NCBI GenBank assembly: GCA_913065105.1
Contig: CAJXZZ010000026.1
Coordinates: 1 to 34,786 of the forward strand
Reading direction: 5' to 3'
Origin: an uncultured Gammaproteobacteria bacterium
Lineage (GTDB): Bacteria; Pseudomonadota; Gammaproteobacteria; SZUA-229
DNA length: 34,786 nucleotides
The notes below the pieces were generated by a model. That model searched no databases and was not told the origin of the DNA. It saw only the letters and a program-made list of their open reading frames with translations. The position numbers were made by a program, and so were the translations under genes. Shown piece after piece: positions 22,441 through 29,525 of this stretch; the first letter of the stretch is position 1, and every line of letters begins with the position of its first letter.

Positions 22441-22785
22441 ATGAACGAAGCGTTGATATTTGATGTTGATTTAGAACAGTTTGAAATAGAAGTTATACAG
22501 GCCTCTCATGAAAGGCCCATTCTGGTCGATCTGTGGGCAGACTGGTGCTCTCCCTGCCTGGTCATCGCACCGCTGTTGAAACGACTGGTAGATGAATATG
22601 AAGGCCAAATTTTATTGGCGAAAGTCGAGGTTGATGAAGGCGAGAACATGAAGCTGGCGGGGCGTTATAAGGTAAGGGGTTTTCCTACGATACTGTTAAT
22701 TAATAAAGGTGAAGAGGTGGCAAGGTTTAGCGGTGCAAAACCACTGTCATTTTTGCGAAATTTTGTTGATGAACATCTAAGCTGA
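22441..22785 (+). CDS. Thioredoxin-family protein, CSPC active site
   Basis: 114 residues from ATG 22441 (GGAAGCCAG before it); the longer frame starts at a TTG. The active site is WADWCSPC (Cys36 and Cys39), with Ser replacing the Gly of classical WCGPC. The cis-proline loop is RGFPT. No signal peptide, so cytoplasmic. Disulfide reductase role likely; the CSPC centre may alter its redox potential. A TATAAT lies at 22399-22404 without a good -35. It converges with the transglutaminase gene. Confidence 0.92.
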   Translation: MNEALIFDVDLEQFEIEVIQASHERPILVDLWADWCSPCLVIAPLLKRLVDEYEGQILLAKVEVDEGENMKLAGRYKVRGFPTILLINKGEEVARFSGAKPLSFLRNFVDEHLS

Positions 22786-22815
22786 TTTTAACTAAGATAT
22801 ACATCATAAAAAGTT

Positions 22816-24792
22816 TTAAACGCGGAGTTTGAAGGCTTTTATTTTTTTTATAAATTGATTTGCAAGATTTGAGCTATGCTGATTGCCATAATGCAGATTA
22901 CGATATGCTTTAAATATAAAAGTGATCTCGCCTTTGTTTGAAGGTGTGAGAGTCAGTTCGTTAAATATCCTTTCTTCAAAGTCTCTGGGGCCTTCATTTA
23001 ATCTTCGCTGTATATCATAGGCCTCTAGCTTGTGGCAGAACAGGTTGTAGTAATGTTGAGTTTTGTCTTTTTCAGTAGAATGCTGTTTTAATAAAAACCA
23101 CGCGACGATCAGACTGGTTATCGTTAGGAATAGAACCAGTAACAGGATGATATCTGAAGCAGAAGGGTTTTTTATGCCGAGGAAATTTAATAAATCTTTT
23201 TGTTTGTTCTGGTTAAAGCCAATCACCCATTGATTCCATTTGTTCTGAAAACTATCATATAAAAAAGCAGCGTTTTTAATAAAATTATTATTTGATACGA
23301 GTAATAATGGTAATCTATTTTGTTCGAGGCCTGCATTCAAAATGCCCTGTTCGACACGGTCAGGTGAGACTGCGGCCGTTGGATCGATGCGCTGCCAGTG
23401 ATCCGTAAGCCAAACTTCTGCCCATGCGTGTGCGTCCGACTGGCGCACGATCATATAATTATCAAGCGGGTTCATTTTTCCGCCCTGGTAACCGATGATG
23501 ACGCGAGAAGGTATTCCTGCAGCACGCATTAGATACACGAAAGCACTGGCGTAGTGTTCACAGAAGCCACGTTTACTGTTAAACAGAAAATCGTCCATCG
23601 CGTTGTCACCGAGCAGGTCCGGGTTTAAGGTATAGATAAAATTATTGCGATTGAAATGTGAAAGCACATTGTTGACATAGTGTTGAGCATTGTAATCTGA
23701 TACGCGCAAGATATCTTCAGCCAGCTTCAAAGTTTGTGGATTGAGAGCGGTTGGCAAAAGACGATTTTTATAACTCTCCTGGTCAGATAGTGTGCTGTTG
23801 ATAGCGTTTGTCTGTGAAGTGACGCTGTAGTTGATAACGTTATTTACTTTGCTGTTTGTCAGCAACATGGCTTCCCGGTTAAAGCGATATTGCTGGCTGT
23901 AAGTAAATGGGTATTCAAGGCTGAGCAGCCAGCTCAGGTTCGTTGGTTCCAGGGTTATGTCATATTGAAAGTTTTTCGTGGTGTCGTCGCTATATATAAT
24001 ATTGGGCCGCATTTTATTTGGTGCGTCGTTACGAGACCATGTTTTTCCATCATACAAAGACAATACGGCGCCACGCCAGTATCGATTCCTATGTTCCGGA
24101 ATATCGCTTTTGAATTTGGCGCGAAATGCGATCGCAGATGAGCTGATCAAACGATTAATGCTTCCAGGTGACATCTCTTCGCTTAAGCCTGTCTGGCTAC
24201 TGAAAGCATCGTCAGGCAGTCCCCATAAAGGGCCGGGTATTCGTGGGAACAATACGAACAGCACGAGCATGAGCGGTATCGCGTACAAAATAAATCGCGA
24301 GGCCATCTTCAGTCGACCAGTTAATGTCATCGATCTGAGTTTGTCGCTTAAGGCTATCAATGTAGAAAATAAAAAAACTAAAACTAAAAAGACATACAGG
24401 ATTAACCAGATAGTCTGCGAATAAAAGAAATTGCTGGCGATGATAAAAAATGAACTGTAGATGATGATGTAACAGTCACGATAATCTTTGATTTCAAATA
24501 ATTTTAAAATCGTCATCAATATAACTAGCGATATACCTGGTTGCTGACCAAAGATGTGGCCGTATGCATAAAGTACGATGGCTAATGAAATCGCTATGAT
24601 AAATATTCTGACTAACTTTCCCGGGTTTTTATGGTTGTTCTTTATGATGAAAATTTGCCATATGCTCAGTAGTGTTAACAGCAGGAGGATAGAGAGAGGC
24701 ATCCTGCTATAAACGGGCAAAGCGCTGAGATGAACACTGAGCAAGAGTGAAAACAATATGTTGTTATCAATTTTTCCAGCTACGATGTTCAT
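22816..24792 (-). CDS. TgpA-like membrane transglutaminase (DUF3488, transglutaminase, DUF4129)
   Basis: About 658 residues. The N-terminal part has six or so membrane helices (DUF3488). A periplasmic transglutaminase-like domain follows with catalytic Cys411 (GFCEHYASA), His455 (DAHAWAEVW) and Asp470 (IDPTAA). Then come one more helix (about 555-575) and a cytoplasmic tail. It matches TgpA of Pseudomonas, an essential periplasmic transglutaminase of unclear substrate. The frame reaches an ATG at 24849 inside the preceding gene; 24792 (MNIVAGK) better matches the usual N-terminus, but either is possible. Third gene of the MoxR-DUF58-TgpA unit. Confidence 0.88.
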   Translation of the reverse strand: MNIVAGKIDNNILFSLLLSVHLSALPVYSRMPLSILLLLTLLSIWQIFIIKNNHKNPGKLVRIFIIAISLAIVLYAYGHIFGQQPGISLVILMTILKLFEIKDYRDCYIIIYSSFFIIASNFFYSQTIWLILYVFLVLVFLFSTLIALSDKLRSMTLTGRLKMASRFILYAIPLMLVLFVLFPRIPGPLWGLPDDAFSSQTGLSEEMSPGSINRLISSSAIAFRAKFKSDIPEHRNRYWRGAVLSLYDGKTWSRNDAPNKMRPNIIYSDDTTKNFQYDITLEPTNLSWLLSLEYPFTYSQQYRFNREAMLLTNSKVNNVINYSVTSQTNAINSTLSDQESYKNRLLPTALNPQTLKLAEDILRVSDYNAQHYVNNVLSHFNRNNFIYTLNPDLLGDNAMDDFLFNSKRGFCEHYASAFVYLMRAAGIPSRVIIGYQGGKMNPLDNYMIVRQSDAHAWAEVWLTDHWQRIDPTAAVSPDRVEQGILNAGLEQNRLPLLLVSNNNFIKNAAFLYDSFQNKWNQWVIGFNQNKQKDLLNFLGIKNPSASDIILLLVLFLTITSLIVAWFLLKQHSTEKDKTQHYYNLFCHKLEAYDIQRRLNEGPRDFEERIFNELTLTPSNKGEITFIFKAYRNLHYGNQHSSNLANQFIKKIKAFKLRV

Positions 24793-24821
24793 CTCTAAAT
24801 AATTAAATGTCTGTGAGTAAT

Positions 24822-25778
24822 TTAATGCAGGGCTAATGCTGTCAGGCATCGATGGAAGTGTTTGTTGCCATTGTTAGGCTGAATCTCTTTCTCTGGAAGT
24901 TTTAATCCGTATTGTTGTTGATCTTTTTCTGCCTGCATAACCAGTGCTGCCATTATGGATAAACGGTGCTCACTATCACGCGCGTGGATGTCATCCCAGC
25001 TGATCCAGTGAGTCCCTGGTTTTGAGCCGATGAACTCTTTGCTAAATAATTCATTATTTTTTGCTGCGGCTTTCCATGATATGCGGCTGATATTGTCACC
25101 TTGTCGGTATTTTCTCAGCTGGCTGAAATTTTCCATGCCCTTTCCTGAAGAATCATTATCGCCATTTTCACTGTCTTCGAAAACATGCCGATCGACGTGT
25201 TTGTCGGGCGCAGGGTAAACCATGCATGACATAGACAGGTCTATCCATGTCCAGGTAACAAATAGTCCTGTTGGAAATTCACTGTAGAGACGAAATTTTC
25301 CAGCATCTAATAATCCGCGTTTTGTGCTCTGCACTTTAAACTTGATCAGCTGGTTGCTGTTAGCTGCACAGTCAACCATGTCATGGTCAATGCCATGCTG
25401 GCCTATGGCGAGTGAGCGTCTGTTTAAAAGCTGGTGGTTTACAAGCTGCACGTTGAAGATTGCGGGTTCACCTGAAAAGACGGGTGAAGTGACAAGCCGT
25501 TTTAACTCAAGACCGGCGATGTTACGCCAGGTAGACAATAGGGCAATATTGCCCAGGCCGACTAAAAGAAAAGTGAAAACGAACCCCAGGCTTTTTTCAT
25601 AATTGATCGAACCAATTAAAAGCGTCAGCAGTAATAATGAAAAAATTACACCCATTTTTGTCGGTACGATATATACGCGATCACGCGTTAAGGTAACGCT
25701 GCCGTTAAAAGGTCCGCTACGCTTCGAGATGAAAGAAAAAACCGGCTTACGTTTGAAGTCGGGTAGTTTTATTGTCAT
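24822..25778 (-). CDS. DUF58 protein
   Basis: About 318 residues. Two close membrane helices (about 45-90, FSLLLLTLLIGS and FTFLLVGLGNIALL) precede a beta-rich domain and the DUF58 signature YRQGDNISRISWKAAAK (about 225-240). The protein is von Willebrand-like and normally works with a MoxR ATPase, which lies directly upstream. The frame begins at a GTG (25811); ATG 25778 is preferred. The role is inferred from the conserved trio: complex assembly or activation at the membrane. Confidence 0.88.
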   Translation of the reverse strand: MTIKLPDFKRKPVFSFISKRSGPFNGSVTLTRDRVYIVPTKMGVIFSLLLLTLLIGSINYEKSLGFVFTFLLVGLGNIALLSTWRNIAGLELKRLVTSPVFSGEPAIFNVQLVNHQLLNRRSLAIGQHGIDHDMVDCAANSNQLIKFKVQSTKRGLLDAGKFRLYSEFPTGLFVTWTWIDLSMSCMVYPAPDKHVDRHVFEDSENGDNDSSGKGMENFSQLRKYRQGDNISRISWKAAAKNNELFSKEFIGSKPGTHWISWDDIHARDSEHRLSIMAALVMQAEKDQQQYGLKLPEKEIQPNNGNKHFHRCLTALALH

Positions 25779-25815
25779 AAAGGTATTCTTGAAAACTGGA
25801 CTTTTAAACACGGTG

Positions 25816-26766
25816 TTAAACGATATTGATGGATTCGATAATATAATCTGCGGCGGATGAGAGTTGTTTTGAAGCGACGTCTAAATGCACAGGCAGTCGA
25901 TGGTTGACCACTGCAGGCAGAATCGTTTGCACATGTTCAGGCAATACATGTTTTTGCCCGTCGATTAAGGCATATGCTTTAGCGGCGTTTAGTATGGCGA
26001 GTCCGCCACGTGGAGATAAGCCAAATTCAAAAGCAGATGATTGTCGGGTAAATTCGAGTATTGACTGAATATAATCCAGTATTGCTGGTGATGCATGCAG
26101 GGATGCCACAAGCTGCTGTGTCAGTAATAGTAGTTCTCTGTTGAGGACGGGCTTGAGGCTTTTTATGATTGATCTGCGGTCATCGCCTTCGAGTAATTGC
26201 CGTTCTGCCGCCCTATCAGGATAGCCTAAATCTATGCGCATTAAAAAGCGGTCGAGCTGCGATTCGGGCAGGGGGTAGGTTCCAATTTGATGGACAGGAT
26301 TTTGCGTGGCGATGACAAAAAAAGGATCAGGCAATTCGCGAGTTTCTCCTTCTACCGTGACCTGGTGTTCCTCCATCGCTTCGAGCAGGGCGCTTTGTGT
26401 TTTCGGTGTGGCGCGGTTTATTTCATCGGCGAGTATAAAGTGTGAAAAGATTGGACCAGGGTGAAACTCGAATTGAGTTTGATCTCGATTAAATATTGAT
26501 ACGCCCAGTACATCGGCAGGCAATAAATCACTGGTGAATTGAATGCGGTGAAAATCGAGCCCCATCACCTGTGCCATAGTATGTGCAAGCGTTGTTTTTC
26601 CGACACCGGGTTGATCTTCAATAAGGCAGTGGCCTCTGGCGAGCAAACAGGTTAGTGCCAGTTTGATCTGATCATCCTTGCCCAGAATCACCTGGCCGAT
26701 ACGTGCAATGGACGCACTGAGTAGCTCAGTGGTCGTTTCAAGTTGGTGTATATTCGTATTATCCAT
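25816..26766 (-). CDS. MoxR-family AAA+ ATPase
   Basis: 316 residues. Walker A DQPGVGKTTLA (about 51-61), Walker B FILADEINRA (about 110-119), sensor 1 IATQNP, and arginine-rich QLDRFLMRID. MoxR proteins are chaperone-like ATPases that activate partner complexes. It is first in the minus-strand unit with DUF58 and TgpA genes (38 and about 30 base gaps). No clear ribosome site or promoter was seen. Confidence 0.95.
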   Translation of the reverse strand: MDNTNIHQLETTTELLSASIARIGQVILGKDDQIKLALTCLLARGHCLIEDQPGVGKTTLAHTMAQVMGLDFHRIQFTSDLLPADVLGVSIFNRDQTQFEFHPGPIFSHFILADEINRATPKTQSALLEAMEEHQVTVEGETRELPDPFFVIATQNPVHQIGTYPLPESQLDRFLMRIDLGYPDRAAERQLLEGDDRRSIIKSLKPVLNRELLLLTQQLVASLHASPAILDYIQSILEFTRQSSAFEFGLSPRGGLAILNAAKAYALIDGQKHVLPEHVQTILPAVVNHRLPVHLDVASKQLSSAADYIIESINIV

Positions 26767-26937
26767 GAAAGGTACAGCTTTTAGTTATGTCGTACCTATA
26801 TGTTAGTCAAAGTTGACAAAGAGTTGTTAGCTAAGTCTATTAATAAGACATAAAGTTTTGATTCATGTCATTGAAGTGTGTCCTGCACTGGCATAGAATA
26901 AAATAGTTCTAAAATAATCCTGATGATGGAGTAAATG

Positions 26938-27387
26938 ATGAAAACGATCTTAAGAATATTAATGGCAGTAAGTTTACTGCTTGCTGCAACGAGCAGTTAT
27001 GCTTTCTTTGGTAACAATGATAATTGGGGTGGTGGTAACAACAACTGGAACCCTTATGATGAGTGGGATCCACGTTACTGGATGGAAGAAATGGAAAACG
27101 AATTTGATAGTAATGATAACTATGGCCCTGGTTACGGTGGTTACGGCCCTGGTTATGGATATGGCCCAGGTCCGGGTTATGGTCCAGGCCCTGGTTATGG
27201 TCCAGGCCCTGGTTATGGTTCGGGTCCTAGTTATGGTCCTGGCCCAGGTTATGGCCCGGGTCCTAGTTATGGCCCAGGTCCAGGTTATGGTCCGCCACCA
27301 GGATATTACGGTCCTAACTATGGTCCAGCTCCTTATGGCGCGCCACAGCAGCAACAACAGCAGATGGCGCCTCCTGTTCAACGCTAG
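26938..27387 (+). CDS. Secreted Gly/Pro/Tyr repeat protein, sulfur-globule-like
   Basis: 149 residues. GGAG lies six bases before ATG 26938 (another ATG immediately precedes). Signal peptide MKTILRILMAVSLLLAATSS, cleaved near SYA. The mature protein opens with FFGNNDNWGGGNNNW and DPRYWMEEMENEFD, followed by eight six-residue units of GPGPGY type and a Gln/Pro tail. Composition (Gly, Pro, Tyr, Asn, Trp) resembles the envelope proteins of periplasmic sulfur globules, but this is a compositional match and other structural roles are possible. Ends at a shared terminator with greB. Confidence 0.75.
   Translation: MKTILRILMAVSLLLAATSSYAFFGNNDNWGGGNNNWNPYDEWDPRYWMEEMENEFDSNDNYGPGYGGYGPGYGYGPGPGYGPGPGYGPGPGYGSGPSYGPGPGYGPGPSYGPGPGYGPPPGYYGPNYGPAPYGAPQQQQQQMAPPVQR
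27163..27306 (+). repeat. Eight tandem 18-base units
   Basis: Eight consecutive in-frame 18-base units encode GPGPGY or close variants (GSGPSY, GPGPSY, GPPPGY). Units two and three (27181-27216) are identical in DNA, suggesting recent duplication or slippage. Copy number is likely to vary. Confidence 0.9.
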
Positions 27388-27406
27388 TAGGTCTGGTGTG
27401 ACAAAT

Positions 27407-27436
27407 AAAAAAGCCCTCGATTTCGGGGGCTTTTTT
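27407..27436. terminator. Bidirectional terminator between the repeat protein and greB
   Basis: AAAAAAGCCC pairs with GGGCTTTTTT around a short CGATTTCG core. T-runs occur in both directions, so it can serve both convergent genes. Confidence 0.9.
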
Positions 27437-27465
27437 ATTGAAATAATAAAATAATGTTTGAGGAG

Positions 27466-27987
27466 TTAGTCGGTGCCGACTTTGTATGATATTTCATTAA
27501 TAATGTACATGCTTTTTTGTAGACCGTCTTTCGTCTCGACGGCAATTTTTATCTCATCATCGAGTGACTTGCCAAGTAATGCCTTACCCATCGGTGAGTC
27601 CATACTGATCCAGCCCAGTTTGGCATCAAACTCATCAGGGCCAACAACACGATACGTTTTCTCATTACCATTATCATCTTCGATAGTTACCCAGGCGCCA
27701 AAATAAATTTTGTTTGTGTCTGTCGGTGTTCGATCAACGATGACCATGTCGTCGAGTCTCTTGCGTAAAAAGCGCACGCGAGCATCAATTTCTCTGAGTT
27801 CTTTTTTACGGTAGATGTATTCTGCATTTTCAGAGCGATCGCCTTCAGCAGCTGCAGCCGACAGGATGCGAGTCACCTCAGGACGTTTTTTTTTCCACAG
27901 ATAATCATGTTCATCTGTCAGGCGTTTATGGCCTTCAGCTGTGATATATTTTGAACCCACGGGTTGGGGCGGTCGGTATCTTCCCAT
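27466..27987 (-). CDS. greB: Transcription elongation factor GreB
   Basis: 173 residues. The N-terminal coiled coil includes YITAEGHKRLTDEHDYLW, KKKRPEVTRILSAAAAEGD, RSENAEYIYRKK and LREIDARVRFL; the YLW and KRPEV features mark GreB rather than GreA. The tip acidic residues (EGDRSENAE) stimulate RNA polymerase cleavage of backtracked RNA. A C-terminal FKBP-like domain ends near residue 160. Its start is only 29 bases from the divergent small gene at 28017. Confidence 0.95.
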   Translation of the reverse strand: MGRYRPPQPVGSKYITAEGHKRLTDEHDYLWKKKRPEVTRILSAAAAEGDRSENAEYIYRKKELREIDARVRFLRKRLDDMVIVDRTPTDTNKIYFGAWVTIEDDNGNEKTYRVVGPDEFDAKLGWISMDSPMGKALLGKSLDDEIKIAVETKDGLQKSMYIINEISYKVGTD

Positions 27988-28016
27988 CGTTTGTGTTTTA
28001 TGTGATTTTGGTTATT

Positions 28017-28220
28017 ATGAGTGTAGATTTAGATTGTAACGAATTTCCAGACTGGGTGTGCTGGATTGCACAAGATTCAGATGGTGTTTGGTGGGGTTAT
28101 CAGGTAGAACCTAACCTGTCTTGTCGAAGTTGGTATGAAAATGAAGTAGGAGACAGTGTCCGTTTGGGGCATGGGGTACTGAATTCGGACTGGGAATCGA
28201 CTTTAAAACGCGTTAAATGA
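28017..28220 (+). CDS. Small Trp-rich protein of unknown function
   Basis: 67 residues from ATG 28017 (MSVDLDCNEFPDW). The preceding frame segment from 27951 overlaps greB and is less likely. Compact and Trp-rich: DWVCWIAQDSDGVWWGYQV, then SWYENEVGD. No signal or membrane segment. A homologue-like feel, but I do not recognise a family. Its promoter must overlap the greB start region. Confidence 0.65.
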   Translation: MSVDLDCNEFPDWVCWIAQDSDGVWWGYQVEPNLSCRSWYENEVGDSVRLGHGVLNSDWESTLKRVK

Positions 28221-28329
28221 TAAAAAATCATGAACTTACAAGATTTATATAAAATATTTATCAGAAGTGTGCTATAAATGCATCTGAGAATAAGAAAAAT
28301 GATAATAATAATAAAAAGAGGGCGAAAAA

Positions 28330-28509
28330 ATGGAAACTAAATATATACAAAAGGGATCTCAGGCTAAAATTGCTAGCACAGGCCAAATTGTTGAAGTAAA
28401 ACGCGTCAGCAACCATGGTTTTTCTGTCGTTCGTTTTCACACCGGCGGTGATTATATGATTTTGAATGATCGTCTGGAAACGGTTGAACGAGAAGAAGTG
28501 CAGCATTAG
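28330..28509 (+). CDS. Small protein, paralogue of the one at 20219
   Basis: 59 residues, beginning METKYIQKGSQAKI. GAGGGCGAAAAA before the ATG is a good ribosome site. The core STGQIVEVKRVSNHGFSVV and TGGDYMI aligns with the 67-residue protein at 20219 over about 45 residues with roughly half identical. Function unknown; likely a small beta-barrel. It ends before two hairpins. Confidence 0.8.
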   Translation: METKYIQKGSQAKIASTGQIVEVKRVSNHGFSVVRFHTGGDYMILNDRLETVEREEVQH

Positions 28510-28533
28510 TGTTGGCGATAGCTTGATTTTATA

Positions 28534-28553
28534 CTAACTCGGTCTCGAGTTAG
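28534..28553. other. Perfect hairpin after the small gene
   Basis: CTAACTCG and CGAGTTAG form a perfect 8-base stem with a GTCT loop. No T-run follows, so it is not itself a terminator. Confidence 0.6.
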
Positions 28554-28557
28554 CAGG

Positions 28558-28594
28558 AGGCGATTGAAGTATAAAAAACTTCAATCGCCTTTTT
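28558..28594 (+). terminator. Intrinsic terminator of the small gene at 28330
   Basis: AGGCGATTGAAGT pairs perfectly (13 bases) with ACTTCAATCGCCT across a 7-base loop, then TTTT. It ends transcription of the small gene. Confidence 0.9.
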
Positions 28595-28681
28595 CTTGAC
28601 TTAGGCATTAGAAAGGCGTCGACTATGTCTAGCGCACTTATCACAGTGTGTTGATATCAACTCACTAGAGAGGTGTCAGCG

Positions 28682-28903
28682 ATGTCAAAAAAAGACAGCG
28701 TGGCTAATGTTGAGGCAATCGAACGTCGTAAGCACTGGCGCGATCGTCGGACAGGAGACGATCGACGAAATTTGGAGCGCTTGCGTCTGGTTAGTTACGA
28801 CTGCAGAAGCGGACAACCGCGTCGTGCTGCAGATGTGGGCGGTGAGCTTGCTGACGGTGACATCTGGTGGCATAAAGATGACAGCAAAAAAAAGAATCTA
28901 TAG
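28682..28903 (+). CDS. Small Arg-rich protein of unknown function
   Basis: 73 residues from ATG 28682, with AGAGG about 12 bases upstream. The N-terminal half is very basic (ERRKHWRDRRTGDDRRNLER); the C-terminal half holds YDCRSGQPRRAADVGGEL and DIWWHKDD. Not recognised; the basic stretch could bind nucleic acid. A single gene between a terminator and the convergent DUF4136 lipoprotein. Confidence 0.6.
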   Translation: MSKKDSVANVEAIERRKHWRDRRTGDDRRNLERLRLVSYDCRSGQPRRAADVGGELADGDIWWHKDDSKKKNL

Positions 28904-28972
28904 TGAAATATTTTATTCACCAGTTATTTGTTTTCTTCTGGCTTAATATGTTTATAGACTTAAAGCAGAGTC

Positions 28973-29512
28973 TTATTTGTTATAAGGTTTAAATATCTCG
29001 CTAACCGCATAATCAATTCGGGTTCGAATATTCTCTATGGTCTGTTGTGGCTGCACATCCGCCTCGGCATAACCTAACCAGACTGCGTAACCTGTTTTTG
29101 CATCAGTAAGTGCGATTACCAGGGCTGCTTTAGGGATATTCGTCAGTACTTTTTTATCACTGTCTGGGTTATCTTTAAGCTCCAGTATTGTGGTGTCGAT
29201 GCCAGCAGCAAACGCGACCAACAGGTCAGGCTGGTCTTGCACCTGATTGATGTTGCGTGCACGTAACTCCCGATTGATCACAAATCTGACCTCTTCATCC
29301 ATGTCGAGTGTTGGTTGCTCCCATTGGCCGACAGGATCAAAAACGATTTGGGCGCTTCCTGCCCAGGCATATGTTTTATAAGCATTGTAATTAACATCGG
29401 GATTCGCGTGTGTTTCAATCTCGATATCACTGGTTAAGGTTGCACATGAAGTTGTAATAATAGCCGTTGTTAAGAGAGCAAGAGCAAAGAAAAGTTTTGA
29501 TGGTGTGTTCAT
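28973..29512 (-). CDS. DUF4136 lipoprotein
   Basis: About 179 residues from ATG 29512 (AGGAACATTT before it). The signal peptide ends in a lipobox TTSC (Cys near residue 23), so it is a lipoprotein. The rest fits DUF4136: NYNAYKTYAWAG near the N-terminus, a central EVRFVINRELRARNI helix, and TRIDYAVSEIFKPY at the end. It follows the RND permease gene, overlapping its end by translation distance (13 bases), so it is probably in the same operon. It may be an accessory to the efflux system; function unproven. Confidence 0.85.
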   Translation of the reverse strand: MNTPSKLFFALALLTTAIITTSCATLTSDIEIETHANPDVNYNAYKTYAWAGSAQIVFDPVGQWEQPTLDMDEEVRFVINRELRARNINQVQDQPDLLVAFAAGIDTTILELKDNPDSDKKVLTNIPKAALVIALTDAKTGYAVWLGYAEADVQPQQTIENIRTRIDYAVSEIFKPYNK

Positions 29513-29525
29513 AAATGTTCCTGGT

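Noticed and set aside
27163-27306. Repeats considered as a CRISPR array
   Set aside because: Units are 18 bases, contiguous with no spacers, and in frame with a protein.
26974-27381. Long minus-strand open frame antisense to the repeat protein
   Set aside because: It is a by-product of the biased GPGPGY repeat; it has no ribosome site and reads as low-complexity Thr/Arg/Ile sequence.
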